Assembly (NCBI GenBank): GCA_017549185.1
Contig: JAFYVJ010000041.1
Coordinates: 1-46,549, forward strand
Source: Roseburia sp.
GTDB taxonomy: Bacteria; Bacillota; Clostridia; Lachnospirales; Lachnospiraceae
Reading direction: 5' to 3'
DNA length: 46,549 nt
Position 1 is the stretch's first letter. Every line of letters starts with the position of its first letter. The notes beneath the pieces are model-generated. The model saw only the letters and a list, made by a program, of their open reading frames with translations. It was not told where the DNA came from and made no database searches. The position numbers and the translations under genes are program-made. Below are positions 27,170 through 36,053 of the stretch, piece after piece.

Positions 27170-28354
27170 CTACACATCCAGGAAACACTCTATGATGTAT
27201 TCAGCTCGATTTTTCCACGTATGATTCTCCTTTGCAAAAGAATATCCACAATCTGCTATTTCCTGTGCACGTTCCAAGTGACCGAACAAATCACATACAC
27301 GATCCGGCAACGTAACAATCTCTTTTCGTTTAAACATTACCAATTCTTTTCCATCGATACACTCTCTCTGCAAATATGTCGAATCATCCGTTACTACTGC
27401 CGCTCCTGCTAACATTCCATTAAAAATCCGATCATGAGCACCAGCTTTAAACCATGTCATCGTATTTAGCACAATTTTCGCATCATTCATCAACGGCAAT
27501 ATCTGCGGGGCCAATACTTTTCCTCCATATTTCAAGTATGGGCTACTACTCCATTCACACTGATCCCAGCCCACTCCATAAGCAGTCACAGAAATTCCGT
27601 TTTCCACTAAAATACGAACTGCCTGTTCTCTATAAAAAGATGTAGCATAAGAATCAATAAAACGCATATGGACAATCAAACCTCGCAATTCTTCCGGCGT
27701 TAATTCCTGTCCACTTTTATAATTAGCTCGCACATATTCTTCAATGGCACACTCTGTCGTTTTATCCGGATGTATCACCAGTTCCCGCAAAACATCCTGC
27801 ATCAATTCTCTCATATCCAAGCCATACATAACATCCAAATTTGGTATCATTTTATCTACAGTATAGATTGGAAGTGCTCCAGCATAAAGCACATCTATTT
27901 CACGTTCTTTTAATGGCTTATGCTTCCTTCCCAGCTCAATTCCTGCGTGTGGCAAAAAATCCGTCTGGCGGATGTTTTTATGATATCTTCTTATATATTT
28001 CACATGATTCCTATCGGTACATAGCACAACAGACGTTAACGGTGCATCCTTTAATTGCCTTTCAAAATGGAATGGATGATCCATTAAAATATTGATATAG
28101 GATACATCAAATTCCTCCCATATATTTTGACCACCTATCTCTAAATTGTAACCCATGTTATTAAAAGTCACTACTGTTGCATTTCCCTTTTTCTCTCTCA
28201 ATAATTCTAGCAAAAGAGATTTACTCTGCTCCACATTCGCCGCATCATAAACAAATATTTCATACTTCCATTCTGCAAACGCCGATTCTAACTGGTCACT
28301 AAAAAGATCCAGCGTATCATATATTCCTTTAAATAATATAATTGTTTGTTTCAT
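27170..28354 (-). CDS. CgeB-like glycosyltransferase
   Basis: 394 aa from the ATG at 28354 (MKQTIILFKGIYDTLD). The in-frame extension to 28414 runs through a terminator hairpin and is rejected; an ATG two codons upstream is an alternative. The C-terminal signature HDRIFNGMLAGAAVVTDDSTYLQ, followed by CIDGKELVMFKRKEIVTLPDRV and a terminal helix, fits the same CgeB-like group as the next gene, but overall similarity by eye is low. The N-terminal half has a Rossmann-like pattern (TIILFKGIYDTLD, NATVVTFNNMG). Likely role: sugar transfer in flagellin or surface glycosylation. Confidence 0.65.
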   Translation of the reverse strand: MKQTIILFKGIYDTLDLFSDQLESAFAEWKYEIFVYDAANVEQSKSLLLELLREKKGNATVVTFNNMGYNLEIGGQNIWEEFDVSYINILMDHPFHFERQLKDAPLTSVVLCTDRNHVKYIRRYHKNIRQTDFLPHAGIELGRKHKPLKEREIDVLYAGALPIYTVDKMIPNLDVMYGLDMRELMQDVLRELVIHPDKTTECAIEEYVRANYKSGQELTPEELRGLIVHMRFIDSYATSFYREQAVRILVENGISVTAYGVGWDQCEWSSSPYLKYGGKVLAPQILPLMNDAKIVLNTMTWFKAGAHDRIFNGMLAGAAVVTDDSTYLQRECIDGKELVMFKRKEIVTLPDRVCDLFGHLERAQEIADCGYSFAKENHTWKNRAEYIIECFLDV

Positions 28355-28378
28355 CTTCATTTCTTCATTATATAAAAA

Positions 28379-28411
28379 GCTGCTACCAAAGTCCATTTCT
28401 TTGATAGCAGC
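28379..28411 (-). terminator. Terminator of the flgM-csrA operon
   Basis: GCTGCTATCAAAG pairs with CTTTGGTAGCAGC (one wobble) and runs into TTTTTATA on the minus strand, 12 bases after the chaperone-like gene. It splits the flagellar operon from the glycosyltransferases. Confidence 0.85.
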
Positions 28412-28422
28412 CAATTTGCGTT

Positions 28423-28899
28423 TTACTTTTTGTTATCCATAAACTGTGGATCAATATAATTAATTTTCTTCATATTCTGATAATACTGATTCACCGCCTG
28501 CTGACTAGCTCGAACATCACGCGCCTGCTTATGCACCTTTGCAAATTTCTGCGTCATCAACTCTTTGTTTCTGGCTTCTTGCACCTGAATCTTATTACTC
28601 TTTTCCGTCACAGTAGTAATCAATTTCTGCATCTCTTTAATGTCATCTTTATAGAGTTCACGATTATCATTCAATTGATCTTTGACACGTTCAAACAACT
28701 TATCAAATCCCTGGTCCAACAGATCGAGATGCTCAATATATTTTGCTTTTTCTTCTACAATTTTATCAAAATCATCCGGGTCAAGACTCGGGTCCTCTAA
28801 ACCGATTTTTTGTCTCTCATCTGCATCAATAATACAATCAAGAACCTCTATCTTCTTTTTCAGACTCTGAATCATAATCATTAAATAATTCTCTGGCAT
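28423..28899 (-). CDS. FliT/FlgN-like flagellar export chaperone (putative)
   Basis: 158 aa, entirely helical and highly charged, with heptad-like coiled coils (YLMIMIQSLKKKIEVLDCI; LDLLDQGFDKLFERVKDQL; MQKLITTVTEKSNKIQVQEARNKEL). The C-terminus ends YIDPQFMDNKK. The start at 28899 is chosen because AAGGAT lies upstream and the 5' extension begins with TTG. Shape and position resemble FliT/FlgN chaperones, which keep late flagellar subunits soluble before export. It follows csrA by 14 bases and is the last gene before the operon terminator. No family signature is certain. Confidence 0.5.
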   Translation of the reverse strand: MPENYLMIMIQSLKKKIEVLDCIIDADERQKIGLEDPSLDPDDFDKIVEEKAKYIEHLDLLDQGFDKLFERVKDQLNDNRELYKDDIKEMQKLITTVTEKSNKIQVQEARNKELMTQKFAKVHKQARDVRASQQAVNQYYQNMKKINYIDPQFMDNKK

Positions 28900-28913
28900 A
28901 CGCAATCCTATCC

Positions 28914-29132
28914 TTAGTCTAACAAATTGTTCAGTACTTCTAATCCGTCAATTCCTATCGCTTCTTCATTTTCCTTTTGAATCTGCAAATATACTTCTTT
29001 ACGATAAATAGGCACATCCTTTGGTGCCTGAATACCAATTTTAATCTGGTCTCCACGAATCTCTAAAACAGTAATCTCGATATTATTGTTTACAACAAGA
29101 GACTCCCCCTTTTTTCTCGTCAATGCCAACAT
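28914..29132 (-). CDS. csrA: Carbon storage regulator CsrA
   Basis: 72 aa. CsrA dimers bind GGA motifs in mRNA leaders and block translation; in Gram-positive bacteria the main target is flagellin mRNA. RNA-contact residues are in place: LTRKKGE at 3-9 and R44 in PIYRKEVY. The C-terminal extension (about 55-72) is the part that binds FliW in Gram-positive homologues. The start lies 2 bases after the fliW stop, with AGGTGA as its binding site within the end of fliW, so the two are translationally coupled. Confidence 0.95.
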   Translation of the reverse strand: MLALTRKKGESLVVNNNIEITVLEIRGDQIKIGIQAPKDVPIYRKEVYLQIQKENEEAIGIDGLEVLNNLLD

Positions 29133-29134
29133 GC

Positions 29135-29596
29135 CTATTCACCTGCCTTTTCTTTTCGATTTTTAAGCAAGTCATAAATCATATATTTCACAGGCAAATC
29201 ATCATCCACTATAATCTGAGCCCCCTTCATTGTATCTGAATTAATTATAATTGGTGCTTTCAAATTAATAGACATATTTTCAAGTTGTTTTGGAACTGTA
29301 ACTGTGGACAAGACAAACACATTATCATCCGACAATTCTCCTAATGGTTTCAAAATCTCATCATTAATAGATGGATGGTAATCCTTTTTAATAATGGTTG
29401 GATCCATTACAGGAAATGCCATCGTTGGCTCATCCATAGACTGAAGCCATTTAATTTTACCGCCATTCTCTTTTTCCGCATCAAAAATTAATGCAAAATG
29501 CTGCATTTCTGGAAATCCAATCATTCCATTTTCCAAAATGATTACTTTTTCATCAGGAATATCAATTTCCCCAAATAATCTTGTTTCTGCTCGCAT
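29135..29596 (-). CDS. fliW: Flagellar assembly factor FliW
   Basis: 153 aa. FliW is held by flagellin while flagellin is plentiful; when flagellin is secreted, free FliW binds CsrA and lifts repression of flagellin mRNA. Family features are the start MRAETRLFGEIDIPDEKVIILENGMIGFP, then FALIFDAEKENGG and the MSINLKAPIIIN strand. AGGAGGAG precedes the ATG. It is downstream of flgL behind a hairpin terminator and has its own structured leader, so it may be partly independent of the flgM promoter. Confidence 0.95.
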   Translation of the reverse strand: MRAETRLFGEIDIPDEKVIILENGMIGFPEMQHFALIFDAEKENGGKIKWLQSMDEPTMAFPVMDPTIIKKDYHPSINDEILKPLGELSDDNVFVLSTVTVPKQLENMSINLKAPIIINSDTMKGAQIIVDDDLPVKYMIYDLLKNRKEKAGE

Positions 29597-29599
29597 ATT

Positions 29600-29640
29600 T
29601 CTCCTCCTGGTTTTCCGGCCGTCTCCGACGGTCCTTTTTG
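29600..29640 (-). promoter_or_regulatory. fliW leader hairpin with GGA loop (CsrA-site candidate)
   Basis: The minus-strand leader has AAAGGACC, then CCGTC-GGA-GACGG (29619-29631) exposing GGA in its loop, then the Shine-Dalgarno AGGAGGAG (29601-29608). CsrA sites are defined by GGA in hairpin loops, often paired with a site overlapping the SD. CsrA autoregulation of fliW-csrA would fit, but is inference. Confidence 0.45.
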
Positions 29641-29679
29641 TATTACATACACATATTCAGAATCTATTCGTAAAAGAAT

Positions 29680-29730
29680 TTTTACCAAAAACATTCTTTC
29701 ATACAAGTATAATTCATGTTTTTGGTAAAA
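29680..29730 (-). terminator. Hairpin terminator between flgL and fliW
   Basis: A 15-bp perfect stem TTTTACCAAAAACAT/ATGTTTTTGGTAAAA begins 20 bases past the flgL stop and is followed by ATTCTTTT on the minus strand. It may lower expression of fliW-csrA relative to flgL. Confidence 0.65.
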
Positions 29731-29749
29731 TTTGTTTGTTTTTGAATTT

Positions 29750-31336
29750 TTATATATAATTTAATAACGTATTCTTATTAATCTTACCAGCCGCCTGCAA
29801 TGACGCCTCATATGCAGTATAAGCAGAAGTATATTCAATAATAATATCAGAAAGTTCTCTGTCTTCATTCGATGACTTCAATTCTGTAATTGTCTGCTGC
29901 TGATTTGACATACGTGTCTCTGTCAATGCAAGCTGGTCGCCCTTACTACCTACTGTTGTAAGTGCTAAATTCACATCCGACAAATACGAATCAAAATTAG
30001 CAATATAAGTATTAAATAATCTCTTTAAATTATCATCTGCATAATCAGCTTCTTTTGTTGCTGCATCTTTCCACTTCTGAAGTTTCGCCTGGTCTTCTTC
30101 ACTTGCATACTCTTCCAACCCCATCATTTTATCAATGCGGTCTACTTTATCATGTGCCTCCATTGCATACTTCACAGCGTCCATCATCTCATCCACATCA
30201 CGCCCTGCATCCTCATTAAATACATCAGCCGCATTCGTGTTAATTGTCAATGTCTGATTCTGTGCTACAATATAATTGATATCCTGTGTCAGTTCATTGC
30301 CTTCATCATCAAACTTTTTATATACAAGTGGCTCTTCATTCTGAGGTGATGTATCTGTACAATTAAAGTAATACTCCGGACGAAGTTCACCTTTCGCAAA
30401 GCCCGTTTTGCTATAAGATACCCCCAATGAGTAATTCTTCGATTCAATCGTAGTTGTCACATCAGTACCTAAAAGCATCTCACCTGTTTCAGCAATCACA
30501 ACGATTTCATTATCAGCAACACCATCTTCAAAATTAGCGGCATCCTTCCACTCCTGAATTGTTGCATACTTCTTCACAGTTACAGGATCGCCATTTATAG
30601 TAGTCATTGTTTCCAAATCGTTATACACAAGCTTTCCATCTTCAATCGTACCATCGGTATACTGAAGTTTTAAATTTTTAATCTCTTTTGTATCCTTATC
30701 TACATCCAGACCATCATATGCAAAACGAATACGATCACAATCTGTACGCTCTAACTCACCTGGAGCATCTCCCTGTGTAATATTATCATCCGTAGGAACT
30801 TCTGCATTTCCTTTATAATAACGATGTTCTTTTTCGATATCTAATTTACTAAACATCTGTGTGATATCATAAGACGTATTTTTCTCATCCTGATCAAATG
30901 TAAGATTACAATTTGTACGGAATCCTGTAAACACAGTACGTCCTGCATAATCTGCATTACCTTCTGCATATAACTGCTCCCTTAACTGCGTCAGACTCTT
31001 TAATATCGCATCTCTGTCATCTGCTGTAAGTGTACCAGTTGCACCATATGTACACTGTGTACGAATATCAGAAAGAATACTTTCCATATTTCTCAAAGAT
31101 GTTTCTGTTACATCCAACCACGCCTCTGCATCCGGAATATTCTTCTCATAGTATTGATTAATCTCACTTAAATTACTACGGAGACGAAGTGCACGAATTG
31201 CAACTACCGGATCTTCAGAAGGTCTGGAAATCTTTTTCTGTGAAGACATCTGATTATTCAGAGTGTTTACATTCTCCTTATTTCCATAAATATTCGACAT
31301 TGTAGTCTTTAACATCATATTATTTGTTATTCTCAT
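29750..31336 (-). CDS. flgL: Flagellar hook-associated protein 3 (FlgL)
   Basis: 528 aa from the ATG at 31336, which has GGAGG just upstream; an in-frame extension is rejected. FlgL joins the hook to the filament with FlgK. The ends match the flagellin-like core: MRITNNMMLKTTMSNI, then SEDPVVAIRALRLRSNLSEINQY at the N-terminus, and SSNEDRELSDIIIEYTSAYTAYEASLQAAGKI at the C-terminus. At 528 aa it is far longer than the usual 300 aa. The extra middle is a variable, surface-exposed domain rich in Asp and Thr. Confidence 0.88.
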   Translation of the reverse strand: MRITNNMMLKTTMSNIYGNKENVNTLNNQMSSQKKISRPSEDPVVAIRALRLRSNLSEINQYYEKNIPDAEAWLDVTETSLRNMESILSDIRTQCTYGATGTLTADDRDAILKSLTQLREQLYAEGNADYAGRTVFTGFRTNCNLTFDQDEKNTSYDITQMFSKLDIEKEHRYYKGNAEVPTDDNITQGDAPGELERTDCDRIRFAYDGLDVDKDTKEIKNLKLQYTDGTIEDGKLVYNDLETMTTINGDPVTVKKYATIQEWKDAANFEDGVADNEIVVIAETGEMLLGTDVTTTIESKNYSLGVSYSKTGFAKGELRPEYYFNCTDTSPQNEEPLVYKKFDDEGNELTQDINYIVAQNQTLTINTNAADVFNEDAGRDVDEMMDAVKYAMEAHDKVDRIDKMMGLEEYASEEDQAKLQKWKDAATKEADYADDNLKRLFNTYIANFDSYLSDVNLALTTVGSKGDQLALTETRMSNQQQTITELKSSNEDRELSDIIIEYTSAYTAYEASLQAAGKINKNTLLNYI

Positions 31337-31412
31337 ATGTCCTCCGCTTACATCTCGGAAACTTGTAACTTCTATCACAAATTTCCAAACGAAAAATACT
31401 TTATTTTTCGTT

Positions 31413-33242
31413 TTATACTCCCGTCTCTAATATTAATCGGTCATAAATCTCTGTTAAAACAGAAACCATTTTCGAAGAAAGATTGTATGCATTTTGGAAT
31501 TTAACCAAATCCAATGCCTCTTCATCTTCATCTACACCAGAAATCGACTGTCTCTGATTATCAATCGCAGTTGCTACATTCTTATAATTTGCAGCAAACA
31601 CTCTTGATTCTTCTGTATCTACAGAAATATCTGCAATCATACACTGTAAGAAATCATCTGCACCGCCACCACGATACATGATTGTATCTGATTTTAATTT
31701 CATTAATTCTTCGATAACTTCACATTTATCTACACCATCTTTGATATTTGCTGTAGTAGAAATCAGTGCCGGATCTTTCATACACTTACTATCTATAGAT
31801 ACATTTCGACATGTCAGCTTAAAATAACAATCCATAGAAGATGTATATGTGTTTTCTCCCTCTAAGTTCATAAAGGTAGTATCTTTACCTGTCACCATAT
31901 GCTTTGCTGTAATGAATGAAAAATCTACATCATCGCCGTAAAGATTATCTTTACCCATCATGATGTCATTGAACATCTGTGCAAAGGAACGAAGAAATTC
32001 GTTCATCTGTGACATATAGTATGGAACACCCTTTGCATCTACGGCTTCGCCAATTTCTGCTGTCTTACCATTTAGTTTAATCTGCTGTTCTGCAGTAAGT
32101 GCTTTTTCTAAATGGAATGTATAACTTACTACATTGCCGTCTTTATCCGTTGTAAAACTAAATTCATTATAACGATAGTCTGCACCGTCAATGGTAATCA
32201 CACCCTCATCCGGCATAGTCATTGAACCAATTTTTGTAATGGAAAGCTGGTCTGTCAATGTAATCGCATCTGCTGAAATATCTGTAATTTTTCCTGAAAA
32301 ATGCTCTGCATTATTACCATCTCTTACATCTAATAAACCTTTTAAAGAACCTGCCGAATATTCAGAACCGGCATGGAATGTACTTCCCGTATTCGCCCAC
32401 ACGATATCATAAAGACCTTCCATATCAGACTGATTTACAGGCACTTCTCTTGCGATACAAGAAAGTTCATTATATTCATAAGAATCTACCAAAGTCTGTC
32501 CATTAATCTTAACTGTATAATAGTTAGAACCTAATCGCATATCCGGATAATTTGAATTAGATACAGGAACCTCCGTTACAGAAGTCGGCACAATCGTAGA
32601 CAGTTCATCTACCAAAACCGCTCTTTGGTCACGAAGTTCGTTCGCATATCCTCCCTGCAATTCGATTACGTTAATCTGTTTATTTAAAATAGAAATCTTT
32701 TCTGCAATCGAATTAATATTTGCTACTGTAGATTTAATTTCTTCGTTTACACTATCTTGAATCTGACCAAGGCCGATTGCAACACTATTGAAATAAGTAG
32801 TAAAATTCTTAGACTGTGCAATAAACTGCTGACGGTTATTCACATCTCCCGGCGAGTTCTTTAATGTGTCCATAGAATTAAACATGTTATTTAAAATAGT
32901 AGAAAAACCTTTTGCTGTATCATCATCGATAAAGAAATTCTCAATCTGAAGGCTATAATTCAACTTCGTCTCATATAATCCGAGTGCACTCTGATTTTCC
33001 CAAAACTTAGTATCATAATATTCATCACGTACCTGTTTAATAGAATCCACCTGTACACCGGTACCAGCACTACCATATGTCGCATGAACACGAAGTGCCG
33101 CTGATGAACTCATGTTAGTTGCCTGTCTTGTATAACCTACTGTCTTAACATTCGAAATATTATTTGCTGTTGTATTTAATGCTGCCTGATATGCACTTAA
33201 ACCAGATGAAGCTATGTTTAATCCAAAAAACTGTGATGGCAT
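31413..33242 (-). CDS. flgK: Flagellar hook-associated protein 1 (FlgK), second copy
   Basis: 609 aa. It has the flagellar rod/hook N-terminal signature SSGLSAYQAALNTTANNISNVKTVGYTRQ and the C-terminal FlgK end SGVDEDEEALDLVKFQNAYNLSSKMVSVLTEIYD. FlgK forms the first ring of the hook-filament junction. It lies 34 bases downstream of another flgK and shares little in the middle, so the two are diverged paralogues. AGGAGG sits before the ATG. Whether each makes a separate junction ring or one is specialised is unknown. Confidence 0.85.
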   Translation of the reverse strand: MPSQFFGLNIASSGLSAYQAALNTTANNISNVKTVGYTRQATNMSSSAALRVHATYGSAGTGVQVDSIKQVRDEYYDTKFWENQSALGLYETKLNYSLQIENFFIDDDTAKGFSTILNNMFNSMDTLKNSPGDVNNRQQFIAQSKNFTTYFNSVAIGLGQIQDSVNEEIKSTVANINSIAEKISILNKQINVIELQGGYANELRDQRAVLVDELSTIVPTSVTEVPVSNSNYPDMRLGSNYYTVKINGQTLVDSYEYNELSCIAREVPVNQSDMEGLYDIVWANTGSTFHAGSEYSAGSLKGLLDVRDGNNAEHFSGKITDISADAITLTDQLSITKIGSMTMPDEGVITIDGADYRYNEFSFTTDKDGNVVSYTFHLEKALTAEQQIKLNGKTAEIGEAVDAKGVPYYMSQMNEFLRSFAQMFNDIMMGKDNLYGDDVDFSFITAKHMVTGKDTTFMNLEGENTYTSSMDCYFKLTCRNVSIDSKCMKDPALISTTANIKDGVDKCEVIEELMKLKSDTIMYRGGGADDFLQCMIADISVDTEESRVFAANYKNVATAIDNQRQSISGVDEDEEALDLVKFQNAYNLSSKMVSVLTEIYDRLILETGV

Positions 33243-33276
33243 ATCACGTCCTCCTTATATTCCTGCTATCGGTCTA

Positions 33277-35040
33277 TTAACCGAGTTGTGTAATCAGATG
33301 TTCCACCATTTCATTTATTACGTTAATAAAACGGCTGGATGCGTTATACGCATTCTGATATTTAATCATTTTTGTAAGTTCTTCATCGGAAGATACTCCG
33401 ATAACCTGTGATCTCTGATTCGTAATAGATGTTACCGTATCATTTAAACTGTATGCTGTTGATTCATATACAGAACCCAATGTACCAAACGCACCTATCA
33501 TATTCGAATAATAATCCAAATAAGTTACTTTATTCGCATCATTTGGATCAATTGTCAAACCTTCAACATTCCACAAAGCTGCCAACTGTTCTGCCAAAGC
33601 ATAATTCACCTGACCATCCTGTTTCAAATGCGGCATGTTTGTTTCCTGTTCTATCAATGCATGATTCACCTCTACACTGATAATGGTATACTGCATATCT
33701 GTCTCTGTCGGATCTTCCGGAATATATTTGTAATATACATTCCCATCCTCTGCTTCGATTGTCTCGTAACGTTCTGTCCCAATGCGTTTGAACAATTCCT
33801 GTGGTGGTAATTTCCCATCTATACCTACCGATGCATTCTCTGCATCTAACAGTAAATCATCTGCTTTAATGGTATGTTCCACACCATTCTTATCCTTGAT
33901 AACGACGCTTTTAGCTCCGTTAAAATCTATCACTTCTGAAGCATCTATATTCGGACATAATGTATCATTTACCGCAGTAACAATCCCATGGAACAACTGG
34001 TCTAACTGTGCTTGTGCCTGCAACATAACAGACATGCCCGTTCCAATATGTTCTGCTGTAGAACGATTGTATTCTTTCTGACTTACACCAACAACATCGT
34101 TATAATTAGCAACTCTGTCACCACGTGCAAGAATCAACGCTTTTAATTCACCAACATCTGTACTAAGTTCTGATGAAATCGGGTTCGTATAAGTAAATAC
34201 TTCGTCATAATCGCCATTAGCCGGAGTAGAAGTATGTGGCCAATATGGTGTTACAAACTCTGTAATATCTTCTACCAATTTACCCATCTCGTACACATGG
34301 GCTTCATCCACGAATTCCATACCCTCGATATTAACAGTTACCATACCTTCCGGATTCTCTTTGTATGTAATATCCACATAACTTGATAATTCATCCAGAC
34401 AATTATCTCGCTCATCACGAAGTGTCATAGCACTCTCCACTTTACTAGACTCTACAAGATGTATCTCTTTATTTAATTCAAAAATACGCTGTCCAATCTC
34501 ATTAATACGATCAATATCATTAGATATCTTTTGATTGATATTTCTCTGATAATCATTAAGACCTTTATATACAGCTGATGCTCTCGATACTAAAAGACCT
34601 GCTTTCTGAATTACTAAATTCTGATTTACAGAATCTCCCGGATCTTTTGATAACTCCTGGAAAGAGGTCCATAATGCCTGTAGTGCATCCTGAAAAGCCT
34701 CACCCTCTAACTCCTGATAAAAGGTGTATACTTCATTAACCGCTTCTGCTGTCGCAGCATAAAATGCCTGACGTCCTGACTCTGTTCGGTAAGATTTATC
34801 TAAGAAAATATCTCTCGCGTGAACAACATCCCCGATTTTAACACCTAAACCTACTTGCTGCGGACTAATCGACGCAGTGGTATCAAACGTGTTATAGTTA
34901 CGATCTGTATATAAAACCTGCTGACGCACATACCCTTTGGTATTTACGTTCGCCAAGTTATTTGCTGTTGTATTTAATGCATTCTGTGAGCTCTGTAAAC
35001 CGCCTGAACCGACATACAGACTGCCAAATCCATTTCCCAT
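33277..35040 (-). CDS. flgK: Flagellar hook-associated protein 1 (FlgK), first copy
   Basis: 587 aa. The N-terminus is SLYVGSGGLQSSQNALNTTANNLANVNTKGYVRQQ, and the C-terminus ISVDSDEELTKMI-like region reads GVSSDEELTKMIKYQNAYNASSRFINVINEMVEHLI, both typical for FlgK. The central region holds TTASISPQQVGLGVKIGDV and a long variable segment. GAGG precedes the ATG at about 9 bases. It follows flgN by 30 bases. The chaperone encoded by flgN normally escorts FlgK and FlgL, so both flgK copies are probably its clients. Confidence 0.88.
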   Translation of the reverse strand: MGNGFGSLYVGSGGLQSSQNALNTTANNLANVNTKGYVRQQVLYTDRNYNTFDTTASISPQQVGLGVKIGDVVHARDIFLDKSYRTESGRQAFYAATAEAVNEVYTFYQELEGEAFQDALQALWTSFQELSKDPGDSVNQNLVIQKAGLLVSRASAVYKGLNDYQRNINQKISNDIDRINEIGQRIFELNKEIHLVESSKVESAMTLRDERDNCLDELSSYVDITYKENPEGMVTVNIEGMEFVDEAHVYEMGKLVEDITEFVTPYWPHTSTPANGDYDEVFTYTNPISSELSTDVGELKALILARGDRVANYNDVVGVSQKEYNRSTAEHIGTGMSVMLQAQAQLDQLFHGIVTAVNDTLCPNIDASEVIDFNGAKSVVIKDKNGVEHTIKADDLLLDAENASVGIDGKLPPQELFKRIGTERYETIEAEDGNVYYKYIPEDPTETDMQYTIISVEVNHALIEQETNMPHLKQDGQVNYALAEQLAALWNVEGLTIDPNDANKVTYLDYYSNMIGAFGTLGSVYESTAYSLNDTVTSITNQRSQVIGVSSDEELTKMIKYQNAYNASSRFINVINEMVEHLITQLG

Positions 35041-35070
35041 TTAAAAATTCCTCTATATCTATTCTATGCT

Positions 35071-35583
35071 TTACTGTTTGGCGTCAAATCCGCCTCCACC
35101 TAACAGGTCGCCTGTATTATAGGCTCTCCTGTTATAATTGGCTGTCTCCGGAGCCTGACGCATACTCTTAAGCAACGTCAAATCAAACTCCACCATCTCT
35201 AATGCTTGTTTCAAAAGAACTTCATTCTGCTGATTAATGTTATTCATCTTCTTGCCTGTCGCAAGTAACTTTTTCTTAATCTCCAACAACTTTTCCTGTT
35301 CTTTCGGCTGCCCATCCAAATAACCAATCATTTTTGTGATGGTCATCTCACCGGGTTCTTTTCCCAAAACCGTAGCCATATCATTTAACACTCTGGTTCT
35401 GTGCTTCGCAAGGTTCTGCAACACACTTGCTACATCTCCTTCTCGTGCAGTAATCTCATCTAAAGCTTTTATATCTGCCTTAATTACTGCTGCCTTCTTC
35501 TCTAAACCCAATTCAATCAAATCCTGATACTGTTTTTCTTCTTTTTCCAAGACATCCAAAAGGTCTTCCATTAAACTAGCCAA
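35071..35583 (-). CDS. flgN: FlgN-type flagellar export chaperone
   Basis: 170 aa, helical throughout, with N-terminal LMEDLLDVLEKEEKQYQDLIELGLEKKAAVIKADI-type coiled coil and EITAREGDVASVLQNL, as in FlgN. FlgN binds FlgK and FlgL in the cytoplasm before export. The start is TTG at 35583: GAGG lies 7 bases upstream, whereas the first ATG is 12 bases further in and badly spaced. The Gly-rich C-terminus (LLGGGGFDAKQ) is untypical but not conserved in the family. Confidence 0.8.
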   Translation of the reverse strand: MASLMEDLLDVLEKEEKQYQDLIELGLEKKAAVIKADIKALDEITAREGDVASVLQNLAKHRTRVLNDMATVLGKEPGEMTITKMIGYLDGQPKEQEKLLEIKKKLLATGKKMNNINQQNEVLLKQALEMVEFDLTLLKSMRQAPETANYNRRAYNTGDLLGGGGFDAKQ

Positions 35584-35597
35584 AGTTCGTCCTCACT

Positions 35598-35876
35598 TTA
35601 CACTAATGCATTATATTTTGCTAATAATTTGCTTGCAAAATCTCCGTTATCAACATGATAGTTCCCAGCAGTTACTTTTGTCTTCAATTCTGCTACTTTG
35701 TCTGTTCGGATATCGGAAGCTTCCTGCACTGCCTGTTTTGCGATCTGGTAATCACGACCGAAGGATGAAATCTGCACTTCATCTCTTGTGTTTGCTGCAG
35801 AGGATGCTGTTTTCACCTTACCAGCTTTGTTGGTTTTGTAAATTTGTGTAATCTGATTATAAGCATCTATACGCAT
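35598..35876 (-). CDS. flgM: Anti-sigma-28 factor FlgM
   Basis: 92 aa from the ATG at 35876; AAGGAG lies 9 bases upstream, while an earlier in-frame ATG overlaps that site. FlgM holds sigma-D (sigma-28) inactive until the hook is finished and FlgM is exported. The N-terminal MRIDAYNQITQIYK and the C-terminal sigma-binding part DKVAELKTKVTAGNYHVDNGDFASKLLAKY match the family. It is first in the operon and lies directly behind a sigma-D promoter, giving the usual feedback. Confidence 0.9.
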   Translation of the reverse strand: MRIDAYNQITQIYKTNKAGKVKTASSAANTRDEVQISSFGRDYQIAKQAVQEASDIRTDKVAELKTKVTAGNYHVDNGDFASKLLAKYNALV

Positions 35877-35921
35877 ATTAGGCATCTCCTTCCACTATAT
35901 TATTTAAAGCCTTCATGTTAT

Positions 35922-35948
35922 TTATCGGCTTATTTAATGTTTTCCTTA
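35922..35948 (-). promoter_or_regulatory. Sigma-D (sigma-28) promoter of flgM operon
   Basis: Minus-strand TAAG, 15-base spacer, GCCGATAA, matching the sigma-D consensus TAAA-N15-GCCGATAA with one change. It lies about 45 bases before the flgM start. The consensus is established for Bacillus and relatives. Confidence 0.8.
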
Positions 35949-36007
35949 GAGGGCAAGCAAAAGTTTTTAAATTTTAGATTTTATCATTTATGCACATAAT
36001 TGCCAAA

Positions 36008-36043
36008 AAAGGACATCCTTATCCACAAATAAGGATGTCCTTT
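36008..36043 (-). terminator. Terminator of the membrane protein gene
   Basis: A 15-bp perfect stem AAAGGACATCCTTAT/ATAAGGATGTCCTTT with a 6-base loop runs into a T-run on the minus strand, 10 bases past the stop. Confidence 0.9.
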
Positions 36044-36053
36044 CCGCTCTATT

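Noticed and set aside
28355-28414. N-terminal extension of the glycosyltransferase to 28414
   Set aside because: It would translate through the operon terminator hairpin.
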